The translations under genes and the position numbers were made by a program. The notes beneath the pieces were generated by a model. It saw only the letters and a program-made list of their open reading frames with translations, ran no database searches and was not told the DNA's origin. From the NCBI GenBank assembly GCA_963844255.1, contig CAWJNP010000077.1, positions 1 through 64,000 of the forward strand: DNA of 64,000 nucleotides, read 5' to 3'. Shown here in pieces: positions 21,126-29,177 of the stretch. The DNA comes from SZAS-79 sp963844255 (GTDB taxonomy: Bacteria; Pseudomonadota; Gammaproteobacteria; Burkholderiales; SG8-39). Numbering within the stretch: position 1 is the first letter of the stretch; each line of letters starts with the position of its first letter.

Positions 21126-21593
21126 CTAGGGCTTGGGTACGAATCGCAGGCCGATCGCCAACCGGTTCCATGCGTTGATCGTGGCGATTGCAAGCGAGAG
21201 TTCCGCGATCTCCCCCTCGCTGAACTGTGCTCGCACTTCGGCAAAAACCGGATCGGGCGCGTGGCCCTCGGTAATCCGCGTCAGCGCCTCTGTCCAGGCA
21301 AGGGCGGCGCGTTCGCGCGGCGTGTAGTGGGGTGCCTCGCGCCAGCCCGGCAGCATCAGCAGCCGCTCCTCGGTTTCGCCGAGCTTGCGCGCCTCCCCCG
21401 CGTGCATCTGGATGCAGAAGGCGCAACCGTTGATCTGTGAGGCGCGCGTCTTCACGAGTTCGAGCAACGCCGGTGCCAGACCGCAAGTCTTCGTGTAATT
21501 CGACAGCGCAAGCATTGCCTTGTAAGCCTCGGGGGCTGCCTTGTGAAATTCGAACCGCGGGCGCATGGCCTCGCTGCCACCCGGCACGCTCAT
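21126..21593 (-). CDS. carboxymuconolactone decarboxylase / AhpD-like protein
   Basis: A 155-residue alpha-helical protein of the AhpD-like superfamily. The motif INGCAFCIQMHAGEARKLG (residues ~55-73) has the redox-active CxxC followed by a histidine, as in AhpD, and the downstream helices WTEALTRITEG and NAWNRLAIGLR match the family. It probably works as an alkylhydroperoxidase or thiol-dependent reductase. ATG at 21591-21593 overlaps the DUF427 stop in ATGA, so the two genes are co-translated. A second ATG nine codons later (MRPRFEF) is possible. Confidence 0.83.
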   Translation of the reverse strand: MSVPGGSEAMRPRFEFHKAAPEAYKAMLALSNYTKTCGLAPALLELVKTRASQINGCAFCIQMHAGEARKLGETEERLLMLPGWREAPHYTPRERAALAWTEALTRITEGHAPDPVFAEVRAQFSEGEIAELSLAIATINAWNRLAIGLRFVPKP

Positions 21594-21874
21594 TCCTCCA
21601 CCTTCACGCCACGCCAGAAAGCCACATGGTCCTTGATGTGACTGGCTTCCGGCTTGGGATCCGGGTAGTACCAGGCGGCGTCCTTGTTCACCTTCCCGTC
21701 GACGATCACGTCGTAATAGCTCGCGATCCCCTTCCACGCGCAGGTCGTGCGCGTGTCGCTCGGCCCGAGATGCGCCTTGCGGATCGCGCCCGGGGGGAAA
21801 TAGGTATTGCCCTCGACGGACACCACCTCCTCGCTCTCGGCAATCAGCTTGTCATTCCAAAGTGCTTTCGGCAT
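21590..21874 (-). CDS. DUF427 domain protein
   Basis: A 94-residue protein matching the small DUF427 family. It contains AESEEVVSVEGNTYFPPGAI, CAWKGIASYYDVIVDGKVNK and WYYPDPKPEASHIKDHVAFW, with a conserved Cys-Trp-Lys-Gly core. The biochemical role of DUF427 is not known to me. Length and start (MPKALWNDKLI) agree with the family. It is coupled by ATGA overlap to the AhpD-like gene downstream. Confidence 0.85.
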   Translation of the reverse strand: MPKALWNDKLIAESEEVVSVEGNTYFPPGAIRKAHLGPSDTRTTCAWKGIASYYDVIVDGKVNKDAAWYYPDPKPEASHIKDHVAFWRGVKVEE

Positions 21875-21891
21875 GTTGAATTCTCCGTGGC

Positions 21892-23229
21892 CTAGTAATG
21901 AAACTCGGCAAATACGATGTGACCCTCACGCGCAGGCCAGTTCTGCACGGTAATTGATTCGTCGTTGAATCGCGCGGGAACGGCGCGCAAGGGACCGGCC
22001 GGCAGGAGCAGCTTGCCGGCAGACACGGCGGGCACGCCCTCGCTGATGCCAGCCGGCACCTTCCCGTCGAGGGTGAAAACATCCCGTCCGTGGCCGAAGT
22101 AGCCACGGGGCCGCGTAATCGAAACCACGCTCCCCGCGGAAGCGTCCGCCTTCGCAAGGTCGGCAGGACGCAGATGCACGAGTACGCTGGAACGCGGAAA
22201 CGGCGAGCGATAGATGTGCGTAACCGCGTGCCCGGGAGTCGTGACGACGAATTCGTAGTACGCACCCGACTGCGCGGTGAACGGCCCCCAAAGCCCATCG
22301 GTGGCTGTGGTCTTTACGTGCACCGGCCCGCCACGCCGGCTGCCCGAGCCGCGGTTCACTTCGTACACCTCTACCTTTGCGCCCGCAACCGGTAGGTTGG
22401 TCGGCACACTGCCCTCCATGCCGTTGACCTTGCCGTTCAACACGACGGGGTTTTCGATCAGGATCTCTCTGTGCTTCGGCGCGTGCCCGGTAACGAAGCG
22501 ATACATCTCGGCGAACGCGGACGCGCTGAACGAGGTCTCGCGATGGTCGATTTTCGCAATGATCACGTTCTCGGCACCCTTGAGTTCCGGCCCGTCGAAT
22601 CCCACGCCGGTCGGTCGCCCGGGCTTGCCGAGAAACCGTCCGTCCGGCTGCGCATACTTGTCATTGTTGTCACTGCGGATGGTCATGAAACGTACACCCT
22701 CTACGATTTCGTTGGGCCCGGCGTTAAGCTGGCTCAGGAAGGGCCCTTTACCGTTGAACTCGTTGACGCGCGTCTCCTCCCAGTCGGACACGCCGTGGTT
22801 GGGCACGCCGCCCAGAATGGCGTGCGAGACGCTCGCCGCTCCGCCGCCGTTCCTGATGTAGTTGCGAATCGCGTTGCCGCCGCGGGAATTGCCGACCAGT
22901 ACGACCTTGCTTTGGCCGGTCAGGCGCTTTACGTCCTCGACCTTCTCGGCGAGTTCCTGCATGGCCTCGGCCGTGGACGAGCGCAGCGCTTGCGGCTTCG
23001 CATCGACACTGCGAGCCAGCGGATAGCGGAAATCGATCGCGTACAGTCTGGCGCGATCGTAGCCGTTCGACTCGAACCGCCACAGCGTCGTGGTCCAGAG
23101 GGCTGCAGTATCGCCATTTCCATGCACGAAAATGATCGGCAGCTGATTCGCCGGACCCGACGGAATCAGGGCGCATCCGCCCACCGCCAGCAGCAGCAAA
23201 AGAAGGGAACGGCGCGCGATTCGAATCAT
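21892..23229 (-). CDS. alpha/beta hydrolase lipoprotein (esterase/lipase or depolymerase-like)
   Basis: A 445-residue protein. Its N-terminus MIRIARRSLLLLLLAVGGC is a lipoprotein signal with Cys ~19 as the lipidation site. The hydrolase domain follows, with the oxyanion loop PIIFVHGNGDTAALW and nucleophile elbow VVLVGNSRGGNAIRNY. 'IIAKIDHRETSFSASAFAEM' supplies a likely catalytic histidine. After about residue 280 a beta-rich region (VNGMEGSVPTNLPVAGAKVEVYEV) looks like a carboxypeptidase-regulatory or filamin-like add-on. It is presumably anchored in the outer membrane and hydrolyses an ester; the substrate is unknown. I use ATG 23227-23229 because it starts the signal peptide. Confidence 0.83.
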   Translation of the reverse strand: MIRIARRSLLLLLLAVGGCALIPSGPANQLPIIFVHGNGDTAALWTTTLWRFESNGYDRARLYAIDFRYPLARSVDAKPQALRSSTAEAMQELAEKVEDVKRLTGQSKVVLVGNSRGGNAIRNYIRNGGGAASVSHAILGGVPNHGVSDWEETRVNEFNGKGPFLSQLNAGPNEIVEGVRFMTIRSDNNDKYAQPDGRFLGKPGRPTGVGFDGPELKGAENVIIAKIDHRETSFSASAFAEMYRFVTGHAPKHREILIENPVVLNGKVNGMEGSVPTNLPVAGAKVEVYEVNRGSGSRRGGPVHVKTTATDGLWGPFTAQSGAYYEFVVTTPGHAVTHIYRSPFPRSSVLVHLRPADLAKADASAGSVVSITRPRGYFGHGRDVFTLDGKVPAGISEGVPAVSAGKLLLPAGPLRAVPARFNDESITVQNWPAREGHIVFAEFHY

Positions 23230-23412
23230 GGCTGAACCTCTGACGGGGCAATTGTGGGAACCCTGTCGAGATATAGCAGATTTGGCCCGGAACTTCACCC
23301 CATGATGGGTCCGCGTAAGGAATCGGCCATCGCCATCGACTGACAGGCATCACACCTGCAACGGCCCGCCTACAATCATGCCTCTGGTCTGCCCAGTGCC
23401 CCTGCCCGTCAG

Positions 23413-24810
23413 ATGAACGAACTCACGCTGCGCTCCGACCCGCCCCCCCCGCAAGAGGCGCCCGGGGTGTGGACGCGCGCGCGCCGCTGGCTCACCGGCG
23501 CCGAGCTGGCAGACCTGCCCAGCCACGTCCAGCGCGAGCTGGATTCGCAGCGTCAGCGCAATGAAATCCTCGCCGGCTGGATCCAGGCGAGCCTGGTGCT
23601 CGTTTTCGCGGTGTTCTACGCGCTCTCGCGCAAGACATTTTCCGAGGACACCATCTTCCGGCCGGTCCCATGGGCTCTCGGTATTTATGCGGCGTTCACT
23701 GCCTGGCGGCTGTATCTGGCGTACCGAAACAAGCTCGGCCACGCGATGCTGATGCTTTCGGTCGCTGTCGACGTCACCGTGCTGATGGTCACGATCTGGA
23801 GCTTTCACATCCAGTACGGGCAGCCTGCAGCGTTCTACCTCAAGGCGCCGACCGTTCTTTATGTATTCATCTTCATCGCGCTGCGCGCCCTGAGCCTCGC
23901 GCCGATCTACGTTCTTTTCGCGGGTATCTCCGCCGCCGCGGGCTGGCTGATCCTGCTCGGGATTGCAATCAACGCACCGGGCGGACGCGACCTGATCACG
24001 CGGGACTACGTGGCCTACATGACCTCGTTGCAGATACTGATCGGAGGCGAGGTCGACAAGATCATTTCCATCCTCATGGTGTCGGCCCTGCTGGCGATTG
24101 CGGCCGCGCGGGCACGATCGCTGTTGCACCGTGCGGTTGCGGAGCAGGCGGCCGCGGCCCAGCTGGCGCGTTTCTTTTCCCCGGAGATTGCCGCGACCAT
24201 CGTCAACTCGGACGAGATCCTGCAACCCGGCCATGGCCGGCAGACGCAGGCCGCGGCGATGTTCGTCGACATGCGCGGTTTCACCAAGCTCGCCTCGACG
24301 CTCGACCCGCGCGCGCTGATCGCACTGCTTGGCGAATACCAGAAGATCGCCGTGCCGATCATTCAGAGGAACGCCGGCAGCATCACGACCTATCTGGGCG
24401 ACGGCATCATGGTCACGTTCGGCGCGACCCGACCGAGCGAGGAGTATGCGGCGCAGGCCATGCGCGCGGCGGAACAACTGCTGGATGCGCTGTGCGCTTG
24501 GGCCGACACGCGCCGTGCGGCCGGGCAGCCGGCGCCTGGCGTGGGCATCGGCATCGCCGTCGGGACGGTGACCTGCGGTGCAATCGGCGATGAAGGACGG
24601 CTCGAGTATGCGGTCATCGGCGATCCGGTCAACCGTGCCGCCAAGCTTCAGAATCACACCAAGGCTGAAAACGTCCTCGCTCTTACCACGCCGGATGCGG
24701 TGGAACGCGCCGTCTCGCAGGGCTACGACGCCGCCCGTGCGCACGAGATCCGCAGCGGGTGCGGAGTCGCCGGGATTTCGGAGCCACTCGATCTCGTGGT
24801 GATCGCTTGA
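23413..24810 (+). CDS. membrane-bound class III adenylate/guanylate cyclase
   Basis: A 465-residue protein with six hydrophobic spans between residues ~55 and 235, then a cytoplasmic class III cyclase domain (~275-460). The first metal-binding aspartate is in MFVDMRGFTKLAS, the second in TYLGDGIMVTFG. The transition-state Asn/Arg pair is in EYAVIGDPVNRAAKLQ. All catalytic positions I can check are present, so it is probably active. The nucleotide (ATP or GTP) is not certain from sequence. A short linker (AARARSLLHRAVAEQAAAAQ) joins membrane and catalytic parts. It is followed at 98 bases by the sigma factor gene. Confidence 0.85.
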   Translation: MNELTLRSDPPPPQEAPGVWTRARRWLTGAELADLPSHVQRELDSQRQRNEILAGWIQASLVLVFAVFYALSRKTFSEDTIFRPVPWALGIYAAFTAWRLYLAYRNKLGHAMLMLSVAVDVTVLMVTIWSFHIQYGQPAAFYLKAPTVLYVFIFIALRALSLAPIYVLFAGISAAAGWLILLGIAINAPGGRDLITRDYVAYMTSLQILIGGEVDKIISILMVSALLAIAAARARSLLHRAVAEQAAAAQLARFFSPEIAATIVNSDEILQPGHGRQTQAAAMFVDMRGFTKLASTLDPRALIALLGEYQKIAVPIIQRNAGSITTYLGDGIMVTFGATRPSEEYAAQAMRAAEQLLDALCAWADTRRAAGQPAPGVGIGIAVGTVTCGAIGDEGRLEYAVIGDPVNRAAKLQNHTKAENVLALTTPDAVERAVSQGYDAARAHEIRSGCGVAGISEPLDLVVIA

Positions 24811-24907
24811 TCCCGGAATCCAAATGCCCGCGAGCCGCAGTGGCTTGCAATTCAAGGCACAACACCATAGATTGCTGCGACCGAAACAGCAGTCGCAGAA
24901 CATCCCC

Positions 24908-25483
24908 ATGGCGCAGGCGGTCCCCGGAAAAATCGATGCACAGGACCTGGAAAAGCACCGGCCGCATCTGCTGAAGTACGCCATGCTGCAGCTCCGCAAT
25001 CTGGCCCAGGCCGAGGATGCGGTGCAGGAAACGTTGATTGCCGCGCTGCGCGGCATCGACAGTTACGCCGGAGGTTCCGCGGTGCGCACCTGGCTGATCG
25101 GGATCCTCAAGCACAAGATCATCGACTCGATCCGCAAATCCAGCCGCGAGCAGAGCCTCGACCAGTACGAGAGCTCACCGGACGACCTGGATGCGCTGTT
25201 CGGCGCCGACGGCCACTACGCCGACAAGCCAGCCGACTGGGGCAACCCCGAGGAAACCCTTTCCCGGCAGCGTTTCTTCGAAGTGCTGCGCGTCTGCATG
25301 GACAGCCTGCCGAAAACCACCGCGCAGGCGTTTGCCATGCGTGAAGTCATGGGAATGGAGACGCAGGAGATCTGCGCCACGCTGCGCATCACCTCCTCCA
25401 ATTGCTGGGTGCTCCTGTTTCGCGCAAGGATGCGGCTGCGCGAATGCCTGGAGAAAAACTGGATCGGCGCGGGGGGCAGATGA
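24908..25483 (+). CDS. ECF-type RNA polymerase sigma factor
   Basis: A 191-residue sigma-70 family protein with region 2 (LLKYAMLQLRNLAQAEDAVQ, ETLIAALRGIDSYAGGSAVR, TWLIGILKHKIIDSIRK) and region 4 (PKTTAQAFAMREVMGMETQE, then ICATLRITSSNCWVLLFRAR). This is the layout of group 4 (ECF) sigma factors. I start at ATG 24908; longer in-frame starts upstream have no family match. Its stop overlaps the next gene's ATG in ATGA, and that gene encodes a small zinc-finger anti-sigma factor, so the pair is a regulatory switch. Target promoters are not visible. Confidence 0.88.
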   Translation: MAQAVPGKIDAQDLEKHRPHLLKYAMLQLRNLAQAEDAVQETLIAALRGIDSYAGGSAVRTWLIGILKHKIIDSIRKSSREQSLDQYESSPDDLDALFGADGHYADKPADWGNPEETLSRQRFFEVLRVCMDSLPKTTAQAFAMREVMGMETQEICATLRITSSNCWVLLFRARMRLRECLEKNWIGAGGR

Positions 25484-25683
25484 TCATGATGAGCTGCAAG
25501 GAAGCCGGCCGGCTGATTTCCGAGGGACTGGACCGTGAACTCGATCTGACCCAGCGGGCCGGACTTCGCTTTCACCTGCTGATCTGCACCGCCTGCTCGC
25601 GGGTGAAATCTCAGCTTGCATTCCTGCATGTCATGGCACCCGAGTACCCGGGTCCGGACGACGACAGTCCGCCGAAGTCCTGA
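25480..25683 (+). CDS. small zinc-finger (zf-HC2-like) anti-sigma factor
   Basis: A 67-residue protein. MMSCKEAGRLISEGLDRELD is the typical start of anti-sigma zinc-finger domains, and HLLICTACSRVK supplies the His-x3-Cys-x2-Cys zinc site, with Cys4 as the fourth ligand. There is no transmembrane segment, unlike many anti-sigma factors, so it should be cytoplasmic. The start overlaps the sigma gene stop (ATGA), ensuring stoichiometric synthesis. The signal it senses is unknown; zinc/thiol chemistry suggests redox sensing. Confidence 0.8.
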   Translation: MIMMSCKEAGRLISEGLDRELDLTQRAGLRFHLLICTACSRVKSQLAFLHVMAPEYPGPDDDSPPKS

Positions 25684-25702
25684 AGACGGGCATTGCGGAA
25701 GG

Positions 25703-26587
25703 CTAGGGTTTGCGCAAGACCGCAAGCGCGGCATCCGCGAAGGCGCGCACATTTGAGGACAGCAGGCGCGCGTGCGGGTAGACGAGCTGGACCGGCACCG
25801 GCGGCGGTTCGAAATCCTCCAGCAGACGCCTGAGTTTTCCGGACGCTATCAGATGGTCCACCTGATAGCTCAGGAACTGCGCACAACCCAGCCCGCGCAG
25901 GCAGCAGTCGAGCGCCGCGTCGAACTGGTTGGTGCGAAAGAAAGGCCGGATCGGAATGCGCGTCACGGGCTTTGCACCGAATGACCACTCCGCGGCAGCC
26001 GTCAGGCCGGAGAACAGTATCGTCCGATGTGCAGCCAGGTCTTGCGGCACCTGAGGCAATCCCCGGCGTCTGAGGTAGTCCGGCGCGGCACAGATCACTC
26101 GCGTGGTTTCTTCCAGACGCACGGCAACCAGGGACGAATGCGCAAGGTGTCCGATGCGCACGCCGGCGTCCATGCCTTCTTCGACCAGGTCAACCACCCG
26201 GTCCACCAGCAGCAGCTCGATTTCCAGTCCTGGATGACGGGCGGTGAGCCCGGCAAGCAGCGGGGCAACATGCATGCGCCCATAAGTAACCGGGGCGGTC
26301 AGGCGCAAGAGCCCCCGCGGCTCCACGCGCCGGGCTGAAAGCACCGCATCGGCTGCCTCGACCTCGGTCAGCACGCATTTGCAGCGCTCGAGGTATTCGC
26401 GCCCCTCGTCAGTCAGGGAAGAGCGGCGCGTCGTTCGGTTCAGCAGCCGTACACCCACCCCCCGCTCGAGCGCGGCCAGCGAACGAACGACGGCCGGCGC
26501 CGACATGCCCAAGGCGTCGGCCGCCGCCGTCAGACTGCCCGAGTCCGCGATCCGCACAAAGACCTGCATGGCGCGCAATTTGTCCAT
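25703..26587 (-). CDS. LysR family transcriptional regulator
   Basis: A 294-residue full-length LysR protein. The HTH covers MDKLRAMQVFVRIADSGSLT and AAADALGMSAPAVVRSLAAL, and the effector domain from ~residue 90 includes RGLLRLTAPVTYGRMHVAPL and LIASGKLRRLLEDFEPPPVP. It belongs to the AaeR/DmlR-like group. It is divergent from the flavoprotein-family gene at 26752, and a T-N11-A box lies 15 bases upstream of its start. It probably controls that gene and itself. The inducer is unknown. Confidence 0.9.
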   Translation of the reverse strand: MDKLRAMQVFVRIADSGSLTAAADALGMSAPAVVRSLAALERGVGVRLLNRTTRRSSLTDEGREYLERCKCVLTEVEAADAVLSARRVEPRGLLRLTAPVTYGRMHVAPLLAGLTARHPGLEIELLLVDRVVDLVEEGMDAGVRIGHLAHSSLVAVRLEETTRVICAAPDYLRRRGLPQVPQDLAAHRTILFSGLTAAAEWSFGAKPVTRIPIRPFFRTNQFDAALDCCLRGLGCAQFLSYQVDHLIASGKLRRLLEDFEPPPVPVQLVYPHARLLSSNVRAFADAALAVLRKP

Positions 26588-26601
26588 GGCTGGAGTATTA
26601 G

Positions 26602-26614
26602 TGCATTTATTGCA
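26602..26614. promoter_or_regulatory. candidate LysR-binding T-N11-A box
   Basis: TGCATTTATTGCA has TGCA half-sites in a T-N11-A frame and sits in an A+T-rich stretch between the divergent LysR gene (start 26587) and the flavoprotein-family gene. LysR regulators normally bind such boxes near their own start. Support is by form and position only. Confidence 0.45.
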
Positions 26615-26722
26615 TTAATCAAGTCAGTCGCAGTCTATTTATTTCCTTCATTACATCAATCAATATGGACCACGTCCGCCGGATCAACCGACGGGACCAC
26701 AAGACTCCGAAGGAGAAAGCGC

Positions 26723-26755
26723 ATGTCACACCAGCAGATCGTTCACTCAAAATGA
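26723..26755 (+). CDS. ten-codon leader reading frame upstream of the flavin-binding protein gene
   Basis: ATG at 26723 follows a good Shine-Dalgarno (AAGGAGAA, seven bases away). It encodes MSHQQIVHSK, ending in TGA at 26753-26755, which overlaps the ATG of the next gene (26752) in ATGA. The main gene has no ribosome-binding site of its own, so its translation is probably coupled to this mini-frame. It could be a leader peptide or the leftover of a lost gene; no amino-acid run typical of attenuation is present. Confidence 0.4.
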   Translation: MSHQQIVHSK

Positions 26756-27369
26756 AAACCTTTGCCGAAATCGCGTTTACCCCAGCCGTGCAGGCGCAGC
26801 AGGCGGAACACGGCTCGCGCGCCGCTTATGCACGCATGCAGTCGGACGGGGTGCACGGCGAAGGGCTGGCCGCGCGCGAGGTCGAATTCATCTCCGCAGC
26901 CGACAGCTTCTATCTCGGAAGTGTTGGCGAGACTGGTTGGCCGTACGTGCAGCATCGCGGCGGCCCGGCCGGGTTTCTCAAGGTCATCTCGCCCACCCGC
27001 CTGGCGTACACGGACTTCCGCGGCAACCGGCAGTACGTCAGCGCCGGAAACGTCTCCGTCGACAATCGCGTGTCTCTGTTCATCATGGACTACGCAAACC
27101 AGCGTCGGCTGAAATTGCTCGGACGCCTGCGCTTCGAACAACCGGGTACGGTCGATCCAGCGCTTGTCGCCGCAGTCGTACAACCGGACTACCGTGGCCG
27201 GGTCGAACAAATCGCCGTGATCGACCTAGAGGCTTTCGACTGGAATTGTCCGCAGCACATCCGGCAGCGCTTCACACTGGAACAGGTGTCGGAGGCAACC
27301 CGGCCTCTGCACGAGCGGATAGCGCGGCTCGAGGAAGAATTGAAGGCGCTACGCGGTGCAGCAGGTTAG
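26752..27369 (+). CDS. pyridoxamine 5'-phosphate oxidase family (flavin-binding) protein
   Basis: A 205-residue protein with the split beta-barrel flavin fold: FISAADSFYLGSVGETGWPY, VQHRGGPAGFLKVISPTRLA, YTDFRGNRQYVSAGNVSVDN and LFIMDYANQRRLKLLGRLRF. The C-terminus is a short coiled coil (LHERIARLEEELKALRG). These motifs match the pyridoxamine-phosphate-oxidase-related proteins of about 200 residues, which are usually flavin oxidoreductases, not true PdxH. It is probably controlled by the divergent LysR protein. Translation appears coupled to a ten-codon frame in front. Confidence 0.83.
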   Translation: MKTFAEIAFTPAVQAQQAEHGSRAAYARMQSDGVHGEGLAAREVEFISAADSFYLGSVGETGWPYVQHRGGPAGFLKVISPTRLAYTDFRGNRQYVSAGNVSVDNRVSLFIMDYANQRRLKLLGRLRFEQPGTVDPALVAAVVQPDYRGRVEQIAVIDLEAFDWNCPQHIRQRFTLEQVSEATRPLHERIARLEEELKALRGAAG

Positions 27370-27391
27370 GTACGCAGCGGGCCCGCAAAAA

Positions 27392-27420
27392 CAAAGCGCC
27401 GGCAAGGTGCCGGCGCTTTG
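27392..27420. terminator. bidirectional intrinsic terminator
   Basis: Perfect 12-bp arms (CAAAGCGCCGGC / GCCGGCGCTTTG) flank a five-base loop, midway between convergent genes. On the minus strand the hairpin is followed by a TTTTTG run, giving a good Rho-independent terminator for the MXKDX gene. The plus direction has only TTTG. Confidence 0.8.
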
Positions 27421-27447
27421 TGCATTTCCGCTTCCTCGGACGCGGGC

Positions 27448-27642
27448 TTACTTCTTCATTTCGTCCTTCTTCATTTCGTCTTTTTTCATGCCGTCCTTCT
27501 TCATCGCATCTTTCTTCGTCATGGCGTCCTTCTTCATTTCATCTTTCTTCGCCATGCCGTCCTTCTTCATGTCGTCGGCGTGCACGCCGCCCATCGCAAC
27601 CATCATGCAACCGGCAAACACCATCGTCAGCAGCTTCTTCAT
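27448..27642 (-). CDS. secreted pentapeptide MXKDX repeat protein
   Basis: A 64-residue protein. It has a Sec signal (MKKLLTMVFAGCMMVAMGG, cleavage expected after VHA), then a mature part built of units such as MKKDG, MKKDA, MKKDE with two six-residue variants (MAKKDE, MTKKDA). It matches the small 'pentapeptide MXKDX repeat' family of proteobacteria, whose function is unknown to me. The ATG follows GAGGAG. The mature chain is only Met, Lys, Asp, Glu, Ala, Gly and Thr, highly charged and probably disordered, with regularly spaced methionines. It ends at a strong terminator and lies downstream of the molybdenum oxidoreductase gene on the same strand. Confidence 0.85.
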   Translation of the reverse strand: MKKLLTMVFAGCMMVAMGGVHADDMKKDGMAKKDEMKKDAMTKKDAMKKDGMKKDEMKKDEMKK

Positions 27643-27689
27643 TTGATTCTCCTCAGTGGTTTGAAAGTACAACAGCGATAAATACGGTT

Positions 27690-28451
27690 TCACGAACCGC
27701 CGAACCAGTTGTAGCCCTGGTCTTCCCAGTAACCGCCCGGGTTCGTGTTTGAAACGGTGATGGCCATGATGTGTTTCGGATTCTTGTATCCGAGCTTGGT
27801 CGGCATCCTGAGCTTCATCGGAAAGCCGTACTTCGGCGGAAGGATCTGGTCGCCATAGCGCAGTGAAAGCTGTGTCTGCGGGTGCAGCGCGGTCGCCATG
27901 TCGATGCTCGTGTGGTAGTCGTCACCGCACTTGAAACCGACGTACTTTGCCGCGGTATCTGCGCCGATTCTCGCGAGGAAATCGGAGAACCGAACCCCGC
28001 TCCACTTGCCGATTGCGCTCCAGCCCTCGACACAGATGTGGCGCGTAACCTGCGAAACCTGCGGCAATTCGTAGAGTTCGGGCAATGTCCAGGGTTTCTT
28101 GTCGCGGATCAGGCCGGCCAGTTCGAGTTTGTAGCCGCTGCCGTCGATCATTCGGATCTCGTCCTCGCCGTAGTAGGCGTTGAACGGGAAGGGGTTGGTG
28201 ATTGCACTCTCCGGATATTCCCGTGCGAGGCGACCCGGATCAAACAACCAGGCCTGCGCCCCGTCATTCCATGCGGACATGCGGTTGAGCACCTTCTGCA
28301 CCGACTCGTCGTCGGTAAGTTCGCAGCCAGACAGCAAGGCAAGTGCGCCTACCGACAGTGACTGGCGCAGGAACAATCTGCGCTCGAGCCGCTGGATCGC
28401 AGGCGTGCGGTGAGCGAGGAAGCTCGCGCCCATGGAAGTGAACTTTTTCAT
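27690..28451 (-). CDS. molybdopterin-dependent (sulfite-oxidase-fold) oxidoreductase, MsrP/YedY-like
   Basis: A 253-residue protein with the oxidoreductase molybdopterin-binding fold: TRHICVEGWSAIGKWSGVRF (Cys is the expected molybdenum ligand), KCGDDYHTSIDMATAL, and LPPKYGFPMKLRMPTKLGYK. The N-terminus has twin arginine-like ERRLFLRQSLSVGALALLSG followed by Cys, so it is probably exported and perhaps lipid-anchored. 'KKPWTLPELYELPQ' is typical of this family. Its start overlaps the cytochrome b gene stop in ATGA, so the pair forms a membrane quinol-linked periplasmic reductase or oxidase. The substrate (oxidised methionine, sulfite or another oxo-compound) cannot be decided. Confidence 0.83.
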   Translation of the reverse strand: MKKFTSMGASFLAHRTPAIQRLERRLFLRQSLSVGALALLSGCELTDDESVQKVLNRMSAWNDGAQAWLFDPGRLAREYPESAITNPFPFNAYYGEDEIRMIDGSGYKLELAGLIRDKKPWTLPELYELPQVSQVTRHICVEGWSAIGKWSGVRFSDFLARIGADTAAKYVGFKCGDDYHTSIDMATALHPQTQLSLRYGDQILPPKYGFPMKLRMPTKLGYKNPKHIMAITVSNTNPGGYWEDQGYNWFGGS

Positions 28452-29080
28452 ACTGCCCTCCGGGCCCGTCCAGTGAACATGGTCGGCAGCGTGCGCGGCA
28501 CCAGCACCACCATCACGACATGCACCATGACGATCAACGCCGCCACCGCCATGGCAAGGAAGTGCACTACGCGCGCGTTGTCGAATCCACCCATGGCCGC
28601 CGCCAGCCAGCTGAGCTGCACGGGCTTCCAGATCGCCAGGCCCGAGAACACGAGTACCGCCAGTGCCACGATCACCCCCACATAGGCCGCGCGTTGCGCG
28701 GCGTTGTAGACCGAGAGGTCGGCGTGCGCCAGCCGACCGCGCAGCGCCTCCAACACGTCGTGCAGCACTTCGCGCGGGGTGATGGGCAGCAGCTTGCGGC
28801 GGAAATGCCCGGAAAGCACGCCGTAAGTCAGATAGACGAGCCCATTGGCCGCAAACAGCCACATCGCCGCGAAATGCCACTGGATGGCCCCACCGAGCCA
28901 ACCGCCCAGTGTGATGTCCCCGGGGAATTTGAAATCGAAGATCGGCGACGCGTTGTAGATTCGCCAGCCGCTCAACAGCATGACCAAAAAGGCGAGCACG
29001 TTGAGCCAATGGCTTATCCTCACCATCAGGGGGTGGATTCTGATCCACTCGTCGGACTGTACGACCGGTCGCGTTGGCAT
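28448..29080 (-). CDS. cytochrome b561-type membrane subunit
   Basis: A 210-residue integral membrane protein with about four to five spans. Heme-ligand candidates are histidines in LMVRISHWLNVLAFLVMLLS and QWHFAAMWLFAANGLVYLTY, and in ARVVHFLAMAVAALIVMVHV. It belongs to the bacterial b561/formate dehydrogenase gamma-like group that passes electrons between quinones and a molybdenum enzyme. It is encoded directly upstream of, and overlapping with, the MsrP-like gene. Start at ATG 29078-29080 (MPTRPVVQSDEWIRIHPLMV). Confidence 0.85.
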   Translation of the reverse strand: MPTRPVVQSDEWIRIHPLMVRISHWLNVLAFLVMLLSGWRIYNASPIFDFKFPGDITLGGWLGGAIQWHFAAMWLFAANGLVYLTYGVLSGHFRRKLLPITPREVLHDVLEALRGRLAHADLSVYNAAQRAAYVGVIVALAVLVFSGLAIWKPVQLSWLAAAMGGFDNARVVHFLAMAVAALIVMVHVVMVVLVPRTLPTMFTGRARRAV

Positions 29081-29177
29081 GGCTGGCCCCTCCTCAGGGC
29101 CGGGAATCACGAATTTCCCGTTCGTCGCGATGCGGCGCGGAACCTTACACTGGCAATTCGCTCCAACCGATGTAGCC

